A stretch of 64,000 bases of DNA from Promicromonospora sukumoe 327MFSha3.1. GTDB taxonomy: Bacteria > Actinomycetota > Actinomycetes > Actinomycetales > Cellulomonadaceae. The translations under genes were made by a program, and so were the position numbers. The DNA is taken from NCBI RefSeq assembly GCF_000385135.1, contig NZ_ARQM01000013.1, forward strand, positions 285,289 to 349,288. Direction: 5' to 3'. Positions 16,799-26,303 of the stretch are shown one piece after another. Every line of letters starts with the position of its first letter. The first letter of the stretch is position 1. The notes below the pieces were generated by a model. The model saw only the letters and a program-made list of their open reading frames with translations. It was not told where the DNA came from and did not search any database.

Positions 16799-17245
16799 GT
16801 GCCGTCGAGCTCCCGCAGGTCCAGCCGTAGCCCGGCGACCGTCGGGGGCGACCTCCGAGTCGCCCTCACCCGAGTGTCCCGCCGCCTGCGCGCCGAGCGC
16901 GGTGAGGCCGACCTCCCAGAGGGGCAGTTCGGGATCCTGACGGTGCTGCACCGACACGGCGAGATGTCCCCCGGCTCCCTCGCCGAGCACGAGCGCGTGC
17001 GCCCCCCGTCGATGACCCGAGCGGTGAACACCCTGGCCGAGCTCGGCCTCGTCGAGAAGGTGGAGCACGCGACCGACAAGCGCCAGGTCGTCGTCCGTCT
17101 CACCACGGCCGGCGAGCGCGAGGTCGCCGAGACCCGGCGGCGTCGCGACGCCTGGCTCACCAAACAGCTGTCCACCCTGACCGTAGAGGAGAGAGAGATC
17201 CTTGCAGGAGCCAGCGAGCTCCTGCTGCGGATCGCCGCTCGATGA
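16799..17245 (+). CDS. MarR-family transcriptional regulator
   Basis: 148-aa winged-helix regulator: a basic, Ser-rich N-terminus, then a MarR core with FGILTVLHRHGEMSPGSLAEHERVRPPSMTRAVNTL (helix-turn-helix region, about 45-85) and the wing VEHATDKRQVVVRLT (about 90-108). The GTG at 16799 is preferred to the ATG at 16790, which lies in the -10 box. The stop overlaps the start of the MFS exporter by 4 nt (ATGA), so the two are one operon; regulator and exporter probably form a ligand-induced efflux unit, with the TTAGC palindrome as operator. Confidence 0.9.
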   Translation: MPSSSRRSSRSPATVGGDLRVALTRVSRRLRAERGEADLPEGQFGILTVLHRHGEMSPGSLAEHERVRPPSMTRAVNTLAELGLVEKVEHATDKRQVVVRLTTAGEREVAETRRRRDAWLTKQLSTLTVEEREILAGASELLLRIAAR

Positions 17246-18549
17246 GCGCAACCTTCGCCAGCCTTAAATATCGTAACTATCGTCTCTGGTTCGCCAGCGC
17301 TCTCGTCGCCAACATCGGCACCTGGATGCAGCGCGTGGCGCAGGACTGGGTCGTCCTGACCCTCCTGACCGACAACTCCGGCGTCGCGGTCGGCATCGTG
17401 ACCGCGCTGCAGTTCATCCCGCACATCTTCCTGTCCGCGTGGGCCGGCCTGCTGGCCGACCGCGTCGACCGCCGCAAGCTCCTGATGATGACGCAGGGCG
17501 GCATGGGCGTACTGGGCCTCGGGCTCGGTGCGCTGGTGCTGTCCGGCGCTGCCGAGCTGTGGCACGTGTACGTGTTCGCCACCCTGCTGGGTGTCGTGAG
17601 CGCGATCGACGGGCCGGTGCGCCAGACGTTCGTCGCCGAGCTCGTGCCGACCAAGCGGCTCGCGAACGCCGTCGGGCTCAACTCGACGAACTTCAACGCC
17701 GCACGCCTCATCGGCCCCGGCGTGGCGGGCCTGCTCATCGCGGCCGTGGGCACCGGCTGGGTGTTCATCATCAACGGCATCGCCTTCGGTGCCGTGATCC
17801 TGGCGCTCACCCGCATGCGCGACCTGCGCGTGCAGCCCACCGCCTCGCGCGCCAAGGGGCAGATCCGCGAGGGCCTGTCCTACATCCGCGGGCGCAGCGA
17901 CATCGTGGTGATCATGGTCGTGATGGGCGTGGTCTCCACGTTCGGCCTGAACTTCCAGCTCACCTCCGCCATGATGGCGCGCGTCGAGTTCGGACGGGGC
18001 GCCGGCGAGTACGGCATCCTCGGGTCCGTGCTCGCGATCGGCTCGCTCGCCGGTGCGCTCCTGGCGGCCCGTCGCGAGCGGCCGCGGGTGCGGCTCGTGC
18101 TCGGTGCTGCGTTCGCGTTCGCGATCGCCATGGGCATCCAGGCCGTCATGCCGACCTACCTCGGCTACCTGATCATGTGCATCCCGGTCGGCTTCGCGTC
18201 GCTGACCATGCTGACGTCGGCCAACGCCGCGATCCAGCTCTCGGTCGCGCCCGAGATGCGCGGTCGCGTCATGTCGATCTACATGATGGTGCTGCTCGGC
18301 ACCACGCCGCTGGGCTCCCCCGTCGTCGGCTGGATCGGCGAGACGTTCGGCCCGCGGTACGCGGTGCTGATCGGGGCCGTGGCCACGCTGCTGGTCGCGG
18401 CGATCGCGACGGTCTGGGCCTACCGGACGTGGCACGTGCGGGTCCGCGCGCGGCTCTCCCGCGAGCACCGCATCCCGCGCCCGTACCTTCACGTGGAGTA
18501 CCCGCCGGTGGCCGACCCGACCCCGGACCGCCAGGCCCTGGCGGCGTAG
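17242..18549 (+). CDS. MFS exporter of the EntS/MFS_3 (DHA3) type
   Basis: 435-aa, about 12-helix major facilitator. N-terminal FASLKYRNYRLWFASALVANIGTW and QRVAQDWVVL, the LLADRVDRRKLLM loop between helices 2 and 3, and the NAVGLNSTNFNAARLIGPGVAGLLI segment are characteristic of the enterobactin-exporter/transmembrane-secretion-effector group. It exports drugs or siderophore-like compounds in relatives; the substrate here is unknown. Translationally coupled to marR by a 4-nt overlap. Transcription probably ends at the large palindrome beginning 46 nt downstream. Confidence 0.9.
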   Translation: MSATFASLKYRNYRLWFASALVANIGTWMQRVAQDWVVLTLLTDNSGVAVGIVTALQFIPHIFLSAWAGLLADRVDRRKLLMMTQGGMGVLGLGLGALVLSGAAELWHVYVFATLLGVVSAIDGPVRQTFVAELVPTKRLANAVGLNSTNFNAARLIGPGVAGLLIAAVGTGWVFIINGIAFGAVILALTRMRDLRVQPTASRAKGQIREGLSYIRGRSDIVVIMVVMGVVSTFGLNFQLTSAMMARVEFGRGAGEYGILGSVLAIGSLAGALLAARRERPRVRLVLGAAFAFAIAMGIQAVMPTYLGYLIMCIPVGFASLTMLTSANAAIQLSVAPEMRGRVMSIYMMVLLGTTPLGSPVVGWIGETFGPRYAVLIGAVATLLVAAIATVWAYRTWHVRVRARLSREHRIPRPYLHVEYPPVADPTPDRQALAA

Positions 18550-18594
18550 CCCGCGGGGCGGGCCGCGGGCCCGGCCCGGGAGGGTGGGCGCGAA

Positions 18595-18665
18595 GTGCGC
18601 TTCTACCCAGTCATTGGGCCCGGAATCGAGCTGATTCCGGGTCCAATGACTGGGTAGAAGCGCAC
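18595..18665. repeat. Long palindrome, copy A
   Basis: 33-nt arms (18595-18627 and 18633-18665) with one mismatch and a 5-nt loop. It includes TTCTACCCAGTCATTGGGCC. Nearly identical to copy B at 19911-19987. It follows the MFS gene, so it may terminate it, and lies 217 bp before the AbiEi/DUF559-like gene. The bases between it and that gene show no other feature. Confidence 0.9.
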
Positions 18666-18882
18666 CTTTCGTTTCGGGGTGACGACGACGGCCACGGCGG
18701 TCACGTCCGGGCCGACGGGCACAGCGGGCACGGCGGGGAGAGAGGAGCGGGACCACCGAAGGGACCACGCACGCCGGGGTGACTGACGACGAGCGCGACC
18801 ACAGGGGGCCGTTCTCGACGGTTGTGCACAGGGCGGGCCGACGACGTCTGCCGCGCCGGCGCCGGGCTGGTGAAGTGGGTCC

Positions 18883-19911
18883 ATGCCGAAGTCCTTCGTG
18901 ATCCCGCGCGCCGCCGAGCCGATCCTGCGCCGGCAGGCCGGCCTGCTGTCCACGGTCCAGTGCGAGGAGCTCGGCATCGGCCGGGAGGTCCGGCGGCGTC
19001 TGGTCGGGCAGCTCCGCTGGACCAGCCCCGCGCGCGGCGTGTACGACACCGATCCCGTGCCGCTCGCCGGCCGGGTCCGGGACGACTGGTTCGACCACGC
19101 CGCGAGCTGGCGCACCTGGTTCGCGCTGCTCCTGCACGGTCCCGACGCCGTCGCCACCGGCTGCTGCGCGCTCGTGCTGCACGGCGTCTCCGGGCTGCCG
19201 CGGGACTTTCCCCTGGAGGTCGCTCGCGAGGACCGGTCGCCCCGGCGCACGCGGCACGACGTCGTCGTCGTGGACTACGCGCCGTTCCCCACGGTGCAGG
19301 TGGGCGACCGCGTGGTCGCCCGGATCGACCACGCCGCGGCGCAGGCGCTACGCCGGCTCCCCCGCCAGAACGCACTCGCCGTGCTCGACGACCTCGCCCG
19401 CCGGCACGGGTTCACCCCGACCCGGCTCGCAGAGCTGCACGACCTCGTCCGGCGTCGGCACGGCAGCGCCCGGCTCCACGAGCTCTTCGGGCTGGTCGAC
19501 CCCCGCTCCGAGTCCTTCGCCGAGTCGGCGGCGCGACTGTCGTTCCACGACAACGGGGTGCCGCCCGACGACCTCCAGGTCCGGTTCGCGGCGGACGGCG
19601 TGGTCGTCGCGCGCGTCGACTTCGTCTGGCGGCTGCCCGCCGGGCGCTGGCTGGTCGTAGAGATCGACGGCGTCGGGCCGCACAGCACCCAGCAGGCCCT
19701 GGTCCGCGACGCCCCGCGCCAGAACCAGCTCCTGGCGGGCGGGCAGACGATCATGCTGCGCTTCCGTCCCGCGGAGAACGACCGACCCGGCGGCATCGGC
19801 GCGCAGGTCGCGAAGGTGCTCACGAGACATCACTGGCAACCGGGCCGGTACCCGTACGAGGGCACCCCGGTAAAGCTCCCCACCCCGGCCCTGTCCGGGA
19901 CGGGAACGTAA
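18883..19911 (+). CDS. AbiEi-like / DUF559-type protein (putative restriction-like nuclease fold)
   Basis: 342 aa. The N-terminal ~90 residues resemble the AbiEi antitoxin-type winged helix (LRRQAGLLSTVQCEELGIGREVRRRLV, WTSPARGVYDT). The C-terminus (about 235-300) has the DUF559/Vsr-like PD-(D/E)xK pattern: ARVDFVWRLPAGRWLVVEIDG, with candidate catalytic Asp and the ExD pair, then RQNQLLAGGQTIMLRF. This architecture is frequent in actinobacteria and its function is unproven; toxin-antitoxin or DNA-repair roles have been suggested by domain alone. No adjacent AbiEii nucleotidyltransferase is present. The gene is bracketed by the two long palindromes, copy B starting on the last base of its stop codon. 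Confidence 0.8.
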   Translation: MPKSFVIPRAAEPILRRQAGLLSTVQCEELGIGREVRRRLVGQLRWTSPARGVYDTDPVPLAGRVRDDWFDHAASWRTWFALLLHGPDAVATGCCALVLHGVSGLPRDFPLEVAREDRSPRRTRHDVVVVDYAPFPTVQVGDRVVARIDHAAAQALRRLPRQNALAVLDDLARRHGFTPTRLAELHDLVRRRHGSARLHELFGLVDPRSESFAESAARLSFHDNGVPPDDLQVRFAADGVVVARVDFVWRLPAGRWLVVEIDGVGPHSTQQALVRDAPRQNQLLAGGQTIMLRFRPAENDRPGGIGAQVAKVLTRHHWQPGRYPYEGTPVKLPTPALSGTGT

Positions 19912-19987
19912 AGGTGCGCTTCTACGCAGTCATTGGGCCCGAAATCGGCCTGATTTCGGGCCCAATGACTGGGTAGAAGCGCACCTT
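19911..19987. repeat. Long palindrome, copy B
   Basis: 36-nt arms (19911-19946 and 19952-19987) with one mismatch and a 5-nt loop. Relative to copy A, an arm position differs on both sides (GGAATC/GATTCC against GAAATC/GATTTC), a compensatory change that keeps pairing. It lies between convergent genes and may be a bidirectional terminator. Confidence 0.9.
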
Positions 19988-20035
19988 CCAGCGGCCGCAG
20001 GACGCGGGCCTCCCGCGGACGGCCGCGCGTCAGTG

Positions 20036-21499
<1,464 letters not shown>

Positions 21500-21536
21500 G
21501 GTGGGATGTTCCCCTTCGTTACCTGTTGTTGCCCGG

Positions 21537-23603
21537 CTACATGCCGCGCACCGCAGTCTGGAGCATCTTCTCCACGGAGCGCACCTGGGTCAGCACGTAT
21601 CCGGCGCTGAGGTGGTGGAAGTCACGGTAGACGGGGTGGCTGACATCCCCGATCCGGCAGGTCTGCGTGTCACAGGTCTGCGCCCAGACGCCGTCCCAGG
21701 TGGAGACACCGTACTTCGCCGTTATTTCGGCGCTGATACGGGGAAGTTCACCGTTGGAGTCGTCCGCGTCGGCGCGCACCATGCTGCAGTCGCCGAGGCG
21801 GGGCCAGGGGCGGGTGAGGCACTCGAGAGGGTCGACGTCGAGCCGGGGGTTGTCCTTGACGGCCACCACGGCGGAGGCCACGTCGGTGAGGTGGGCGAAC
21901 AGCTCTCCGTTGGCCTGCGCCCAGGTGCTGTTCGCCTCGGCCTCGGACATCAGGCTGCCGTCGGCGTGCAGCATGCGGTCGCCGTAGATGTGCGCCTGGC
22001 TGATCACCACGACGTCGGGTCGCAGGTCGTCGACGACACGCAGGGACTCGGCCTGGAAGGGCCCGCACGGGCCGCGGTCGGCGGGCTGCTCGACCTTGAC
22101 CTCGGCGGCGGGGCAGCCGTGCCGCCAGCGGACGGCGAGGCGCAGGCCGGCGTCGGACGCGGCGGCGTCGAACGCGGGGATCCAGTGCATCGCGTGCGAG
22201 TCGCCGAGCAGCAGCACGGTGGTGGTCGAGGTGACGTCGCCGAGGAGGCAGACCTCGGTGCCCGTCGTCGTCTCGGTGTAGTCGGTGCAGCCGTAGGACG
22301 CGGGCTGGCCGCGCGTCTCCACGGCGGTGGCGTAGGGCTCCTGCTCCAGGACGGCGCTGGTCGCGACCCGCGTGCCCGCGACGACGCCGCCCACGGCGAG
22401 CCCGATGACCAGGGTCACCGCGGCGGTGCGGCGCCACGACCGCATGGCGCCGCTGAACCGGATCGGGTTCTCGACCCAGCGGTAGGTGGCGAACGCCGCG
22501 CCGAGGGCGGCGACCGAGGCGAGCACCTTGATCCAGGTCGCGTCGTTCTGCACCGCGGCCGTGGTGAGCACCACGAAGGGCCAGTGCCAGAGGTACCAGG
22601 AGTAGGAGACGTCGCCGAGGCGCTGCAGCACCGGCAGGTCGAGCACGCGGTCCACCCAGGTGCCGGGCGCCGAGACGCTGCCCGCCGCGAGGACCAGCAG
22701 CGCGCCGCCCACGGGCAGCAGCGCGATCGTGCCGGGGAACGGGTCGGTCTCGTGCACGAACGCGAACGAGAGCGCGAGCAGCACGAACCCGGCGGTGCCG
22801 AGCAGCGCCCGCAGCAGGGCGGGCCGCAGGCGGGAGCGCTCGGCGAGCCGGCCCCAGGGCAGGGTCGCGACGAGGGCGGCGCCCGCGAACTCCCAGGCGC
22901 GGGTGGGCAGGATGTAGAAGGCCCAGTCGGGGACGGTCGCCGTGAGCCACGCCGACGTCGCCAGCGACACCACGAAGGTGCCGGCGAACAGGAGCTGCAG
23001 CACGCGGCGGGACGGGACCCGGGTGCGCCGGGCCACGGCGACGGCCAGCAGGATCAGCAGCGGCCAGAAGATGTAGAACTGCTCCTCGATGCCGAGCGAC
23101 CAGGTGTGCAGGTACGGGCTCGGCGTGACGGCGTCGGAGAAGTAGTCCTGCCCCTGGTACGGGAAGAGCAGGTTGGAGACGAACAGCATGGCCGACGCGG
23201 CGTGCCAGGCGAGGCGCCCCCAGACCAGCGGCGACAGGATCAGCAGGCACGCGAGCAGCGTGACCGTGACGACCAGCGCGAGCGCGGGCACGAGCCGGCG
23301 CATGCGGCGGGTCCAGAACTCGACGAGGTCGACGCGGCCGGTGCGGTCCACCTCACGCAGCAGCAGCGAGCTGATGAGGTACCCGGAGATCACGTAGAAG
23401 ACGTCGACGCCGGTGAACCCGCCGGGGATCGCGATCCCCGCGTGGTAGACGACGACGGCGAGCACGGCGACCGCGCGCAGCCCGTTGATGTCGGTGCGGA
23501 ACGCGTGGCCGGTGCCGGAGGTGGCGAGGGCCTGGTCCGCCCCGCCGGTCTCCCGGGCCGGGTCGGAAGGTCGGTCGACGGCGGTGGTCGTCGCCTGCGC
23601 CAA
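21537..23603 (-). CDS. Membrane O-acyltransferase with C-terminal SGNH domain (OafA/YrhL type)
   Basis: 688 aa. Residues about 35-390 are the ten-helix acyltransferase-3 domain, with the catalytic His in VVVYHAGIAIPGGFTGVDVFYVISGYLI and the RRMRRLVPAL segment. An extra helix links to an extracytoplasmic SGNH domain (about 450-685) with LLGDSHAMHWIPAF (nucleophile Ser) and the C-terminal DFHHLSAGY (Asp/His). Such proteins add acetyl or other acyl groups to surface polysaccharides or peptidoglycan. TTG start at 23603 has AGGAG 6 nt upstream. Neighbours with CAP and sulfotransferase domains support a cell-surface role. Confidence 0.9.
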   Translation of the reverse strand: MAQATTTAVDRPSDPARETGGADQALATSGTGHAFRTDINGLRAVAVLAVVVYHAGIAIPGGFTGVDVFYVISGYLISSLLLREVDRTGRVDLVEFWTRRMRRLVPALALVVTVTLLACLLILSPLVWGRLAWHAASAMLFVSNLLFPYQGQDYFSDAVTPSPYLHTWSLGIEEQFYIFWPLLILLAVAVARRTRVPSRRVLQLLFAGTFVVSLATSAWLTATVPDWAFYILPTRAWEFAGAALVATLPWGRLAERSRLRPALLRALLGTAGFVLLALSFAFVHETDPFPGTIALLPVGGALLVLAAGSVSAPGTWVDRVLDLPVLQRLGDVSYSWYLWHWPFVVLTTAAVQNDATWIKVLASVAALGAAFATYRWVENPIRFSGAMRSWRRTAAVTLVIGLAVGGVVAGTRVATSAVLEQEPYATAVETRGQPASYGCTDYTETTTGTEVCLLGDVTSTTTVLLLGDSHAMHWIPAFDAAASDAGLRLAVRWRHGCPAAEVKVEQPADRGPCGPFQAESLRVVDDLRPDVVVISQAHIYGDRMLHADGSLMSEAEANSTWAQANGELFAHLTDVASAVVAVKDNPRLDVDPLECLTRPWPRLGDCSMVRADADDSNGELPRISAEITAKYGVSTWDGVWAQTCDTQTCRIGDVSHPVYRDFHHLSAGYVLTQVRSVEKMLQTAVRGM

Positions 23604-23709
23604 TTTTTCTCCTGCGGTCGTTCCGGGCGGGTGCTCTTGCGCGCATCACACCATAACGGCCGCGGCGGGCCAGGTTGCCCCGGTATCGCGGAGGCCCTGG
23701 GGAGACTCG

Positions 23710-24255
23710 TCAGTCGAGGAACATGTGGGAGCAGACCAGCCTCGGCTGGGTCGCGGTGCCGCCGTCGGCGACGCAGCCGATCGCGCCGCGCCGCAGCTCC
23801 CCGCTGGCGAGGTTCTCGAGGTGCGCCGGGGAGTCGATCCAGGCCTGCACCACGGTCTGCGGCGGGTCCACGCTGCGGCTCAGGTTCTCGGCCACGAGCC
23901 CGCCCGGGCACTGGTCCCGCACGGGCGGCAGCGGAGCGTGGGTCAGCTCGGGCGCACCGATCAGCGCGGCGGCGCGCTCCACGGCGACGGGCTCGAGGCA
24001 CGGCTCGTGCTCCAACGGGTCCAGGCCGATCTGGACCCGGGCGGCGTTCACGCCGTCCTCCAGCGCGGCGGCGTACTGGTCCGGGTCGGTCAGGTCGATG
24101 CCGGCGGGCGCGGTCCAGGTCGCCTGGGGCGTCGCCGTCAGCATCGGGGTGCCGCCCCTCCCGGGCAGCGTGGTGCAGGCGGTGAGCAGCGCGCCGGCGG
24201 CCACGAGGGTGACGGCGAGGCGGATCGGGTGACGGGGCACGCCGCAGGTTCTCAT
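23710..24255 (-). CDS. CAP/SCP-domain lipoprotein (short)
   Basis: 181-aa secreted protein. The signal peptide ends in a lipobox LTACT (Cys near 27), so it is probably lipid-anchored. Residues about 55-180 form a CAP/SCP-like domain: DGVNAARVQIGLDPLE, LTHAPLPP and GLVAENLSR, WIDSPAHLENLASGELRRGAIGC. Overlaps the end of its larger paralogue by 4 nt, indicating one operon. Bacterial CAP proteins are of unsettled function. The domain is short and lacks part of the canonical His/Glu pairs, so enzymatic activity is uncertain. Confidence 0.85.
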   Translation of the reverse strand: MRTCGVPRHPIRLAVTLVAAGALLTACTTLPGRGGTPMLTATPQATWTAPAGIDLTDPDQYAAALEDGVNAARVQIGLDPLEHEPCLEPVAVERAAALIGAPELTHAPLPPVRDQCPGGLVAENLSRSVDPPQTVVQAWIDSPAHLENLASGELRRGAIGCVADGGTATQPRLVCSHMFLD

Positions 24256-25103
24256 GCCAGGAACACGTGTGCGCAGATCATGACCGGTGCGGCGGGGTCG
24301 CCGCCGTCGGGCACGCAGGCGATCGCGCCGCGGGTCAGGCCGCCGTTCAGGATGTTGGCGCGGTGTCCCTCGGAGTCCATCCAGCCCTGGGCGGCCTCTG
24401 CCGGCGTCCAGCCGCCCTTGGCCAGGTTCTCGGCCACGGCCGTGGTGGGGCAGGCGTCGAAGATCGGGCCGAGCGGCGCGTGCGCCAGGTCCTTGCCGAC
24501 GAGCGCCTGCGCGCGTGCGAGCGCGACGTCGTACGCGCAGTCGTCGTGCGCCAGCGCGGCCAGGCCGTTCGCCGTCCGGTGCCCGTTCACCGCCTCCTCC
24601 AGCGCCTGCGCGTACTGCACGGCGTCGGTCAGGTCGGGCGCGGCCGCGCCACCACCCGCGCCACCGCCGGAGCCCGCACCAGCGCCGCCCTCACCCGCCC
24701 CGGAGCCGCCACCCGCGCCCGAACCAGCGCCCTCGCCCGGCAGCGGCTCCCGGTCGTTCCCGCGCGACGCCGAGCCGCTGGGCGCTGCCTGCACGTCGAC
24801 GGCGGCAGCCTCCTGGTCGCGCTCGCCCTCGATCGCCCCCACCGAGGTGGGACCGGCGGACGGTGCCCGCTCGACCGGTATCGCCACGCTGACCACCCCG
24901 GGAGCGGCGCCCGGCGCGGGCCGGGGCTCGGCGCCGGGGGTGAGGAGCGCGGCGCATCCCGTGAGGCTCGCGCACACCGCGACGGCCAGCAGGCCCCGTG
25001 CGAGCGGCGCCCGCGCCGGCCCACCACCCCCACGGGCGAGGGCCCCGCGCGTGGTGCGCGCAGGCGTGGCCGCGGACGACGTCGTACCGGGTGCTGGGGA
25101 CAC
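24252..25103 (-). CDS. CAP/SCP-domain lipoprotein (long paralogue)
   Basis: 283-aa lipoprotein: basic N-terminus, hydrophobic segment and lipobox LTGCA (Cys near 51), a long Gly/Ala/Ser/Pro linker (about 110-155, GAGSGAGGGSGAGEGGAG), then a C-terminal CAP domain with EEAVNGHRTANGLAALAHDD, LAHAPLGP, WMDSEGHRANILNGGLTRGAIAC and VFLA. GTG at 25103 is chosen since TATTGT (-10-like) lies 8 nt upstream, while the TTG at 25124 lies before it. Followed by the shorter paralogue with a 4-nt overlap. The Gly-rich spacer suggests the domain is extended through the wall. Confidence 0.83.
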   Translation of the reverse strand: MSPAPGTTSSAATPARTTRGALARGGGGPARAPLARGLLAVAVCASLTGCAALLTPGAEPRPAPGAAPGVVSVAIPVERAPSAGPTSVGAIEGERDQEAAAVDVQAAPSGSASRGNDREPLPGEGAGSGAGGGSGAGEGGAGAGSGGGAGGGAAAPDLTDAVQYAQALEEAVNGHRTANGLAALAHDDCAYDVALARAQALVGKDLAHAPLGPIFDACPTTAVAENLAKGGWTPAEAAQGWMDSEGHRANILNGGLTRGAIACVPDGGDPAAPVMICAHVFLA

Positions 25104-25340
25104 AAGCCGGGACAATACCGGCAAACACGATGGTATGGAATGCCTGAAAAGTCTTATCTATACGCACCGGGATTCGGCACTGTATGTCATGAAGGCCACG
25201 AATAGTCCGAACTCCGCACAAAGAAACCCGCCCGCGAATTACGGCGATCGGACGATTCGGGTCGCACGCGGTACATTCATCGCATATTTTTGCGGGGCAC
25301 CAGCGACCCCTTTTTCGCCGAGCAGCTGAGGTACCCCCAC
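25104..25340. other. AT-richer divergent intergenic region
   Basis: This gap between the CAP operon and the sulfotransferase pair is visibly poorer in G+C than its surroundings, with stretches such as GAAAAGTCTTATCTATAC and GCATATTTTTGC. It holds TATTGT for the leftward gene and TACATT (25271-25276) as a possible -10 for the rightward one. No coding sequence is recognised. Confidence 0.6.
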
Positions 25341-26303
25341 ATGTCCGGAACGAGCACGAGTGGCGCGCCCTGGAACGACCATCGACTCGTCTTCATCGGC
25401 GGCCTGCACCGCAGCGGCACCGCGCTCGTGGCCCGCATCATCGGGTCGAGCCCCGACGCCTCCGGACTGACCGGAACCGGTACCTCCATGGACGAGGGAC
25501 AACACATTCAGGACGCTTATCCGGGCGCCCTGGGTAATACCTCCCAATGGTCCTTTCATCCGCAGGCGCACCTCACCGAGGAGGACGCGCGGCGCACCCC
25601 CGACGCCGCCGAGCGGATCTGGCAGAGCTGGTCGCCCTACTGGGACCTCGACCGCAGGGTGCTCGTCGAGAAGTCCGCGCCCAACCTGACCAAGACGCGC
25701 TACCTCCAGGAGCTCTTCCCGAAGGCGCGCTTCGTGGTGGTCACCCGGCACCCCGTGGTGCAGGCGCTGGCCGTGCGCAAGTGGGCCACCCGCACGCACG
25801 GGCGGTTCACCTACGGCTTCCCCCGGCTCGTCGAACACTGGGTGCACGCGCACGACGTCTTCGCGCAGGACGCGCTGCACATCGAGAACCTGCTCGTGCT
25901 GCGGTACGAGCACCTGATGCGCGAGCCCGTGCGCGAGCTCGACCGCCTCGCGCGGTTCCTGGACCTCGACCTGGCCGACGGCGGCCGGGTCCGCGCCATG
26001 GACACCGACCGCAGCAGCCGTTACGCCGAGCTGTGGGAGACCGGCGGCCGCGGGCACCTCGCGGGCCGCGTGCGGCACCACCTCGCGCACCTCGGCTCGC
26101 GGCGCGGCACGCCCCGGGGCGACCTGGTCCGCGACGTCACCGACGTGGCCCTGCTCCCCCGCTACCGGAGCGTGGTCAGCGAGCACCTCGGCGAGCGGAT
26201 CCGGGCTCACGGCTACGACCTGGACGTACTGGACCGCGCGGTCCCGTGGGCCCCGGCGGCCGTCGGGCCGGCGCCCCTCGGCCCGGCGGCGGGTGCCCGA
26301 TGA
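25341..26303 (+). CDS. Sulfotransferase-family protein
   Basis: 320-aa protein with a PAPS-dependent sulfotransferase fold. FIGGLHRSGTALVARII at about 15-31 is the 5'-phosphosulfate-binding loop, and ARFVVVTRHPVVQALAVRKW at about 131-150 is the 3'-phosphate-binding segment with its conserved Arg. VLVEKSAPNLTKTRYL also fits the family (the EKTP-like motif). ATG at 25341 is preferred because GAGG lies 9 nt upstream; a further in-frame start at 25290 lies in the AT-rich leader. Overlaps the next gene by 4 nt. It probably transfers sulfate to a glycan or lipid; the acceptor is unknown. Confidence 0.85.
   Translation: MSGTSTSGAPWNDHRLVFIGGLHRSGTALVARIIGSSPDASGLTGTGTSMDEGQHIQDAYPGALGNTSQWSFHPQAHLTEEDARRTPDAAERIWQSWSPYWDLDRRVLVEKSAPNLTKTRYLQELFPKARFVVVTRHPVVQALAVRKWATRTHGRFTYGFPRLVEHWVHAHDVFAQDALHIENLLVLRYEHLMREPVRELDRLARFLDLDLADGGRVRAMDTDRSSRYAELWETGGRGHLAGRVRHHLAHLGSRRGTPRGDLVRDVTDVALLPRYRSVVSEHLGERIRAHGYDLDVLDRAVPWAPAAVGPAPLGPAAGAR

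Noticed and set aside
18595..19987. Insertion sequence with terminal inverted repeats
   Set aside because: The gene between the palindromes is not a transposase and no target-site duplication was seen. Each palindrome is itself a hairpin, unlike IS ends.
21500..21536. Purine riboswitch before the NCS2 permease
   Set aside because: The gap to the upstream gene is 37 bp, too short for a purine aptamer, and no aptamer motif is visible.
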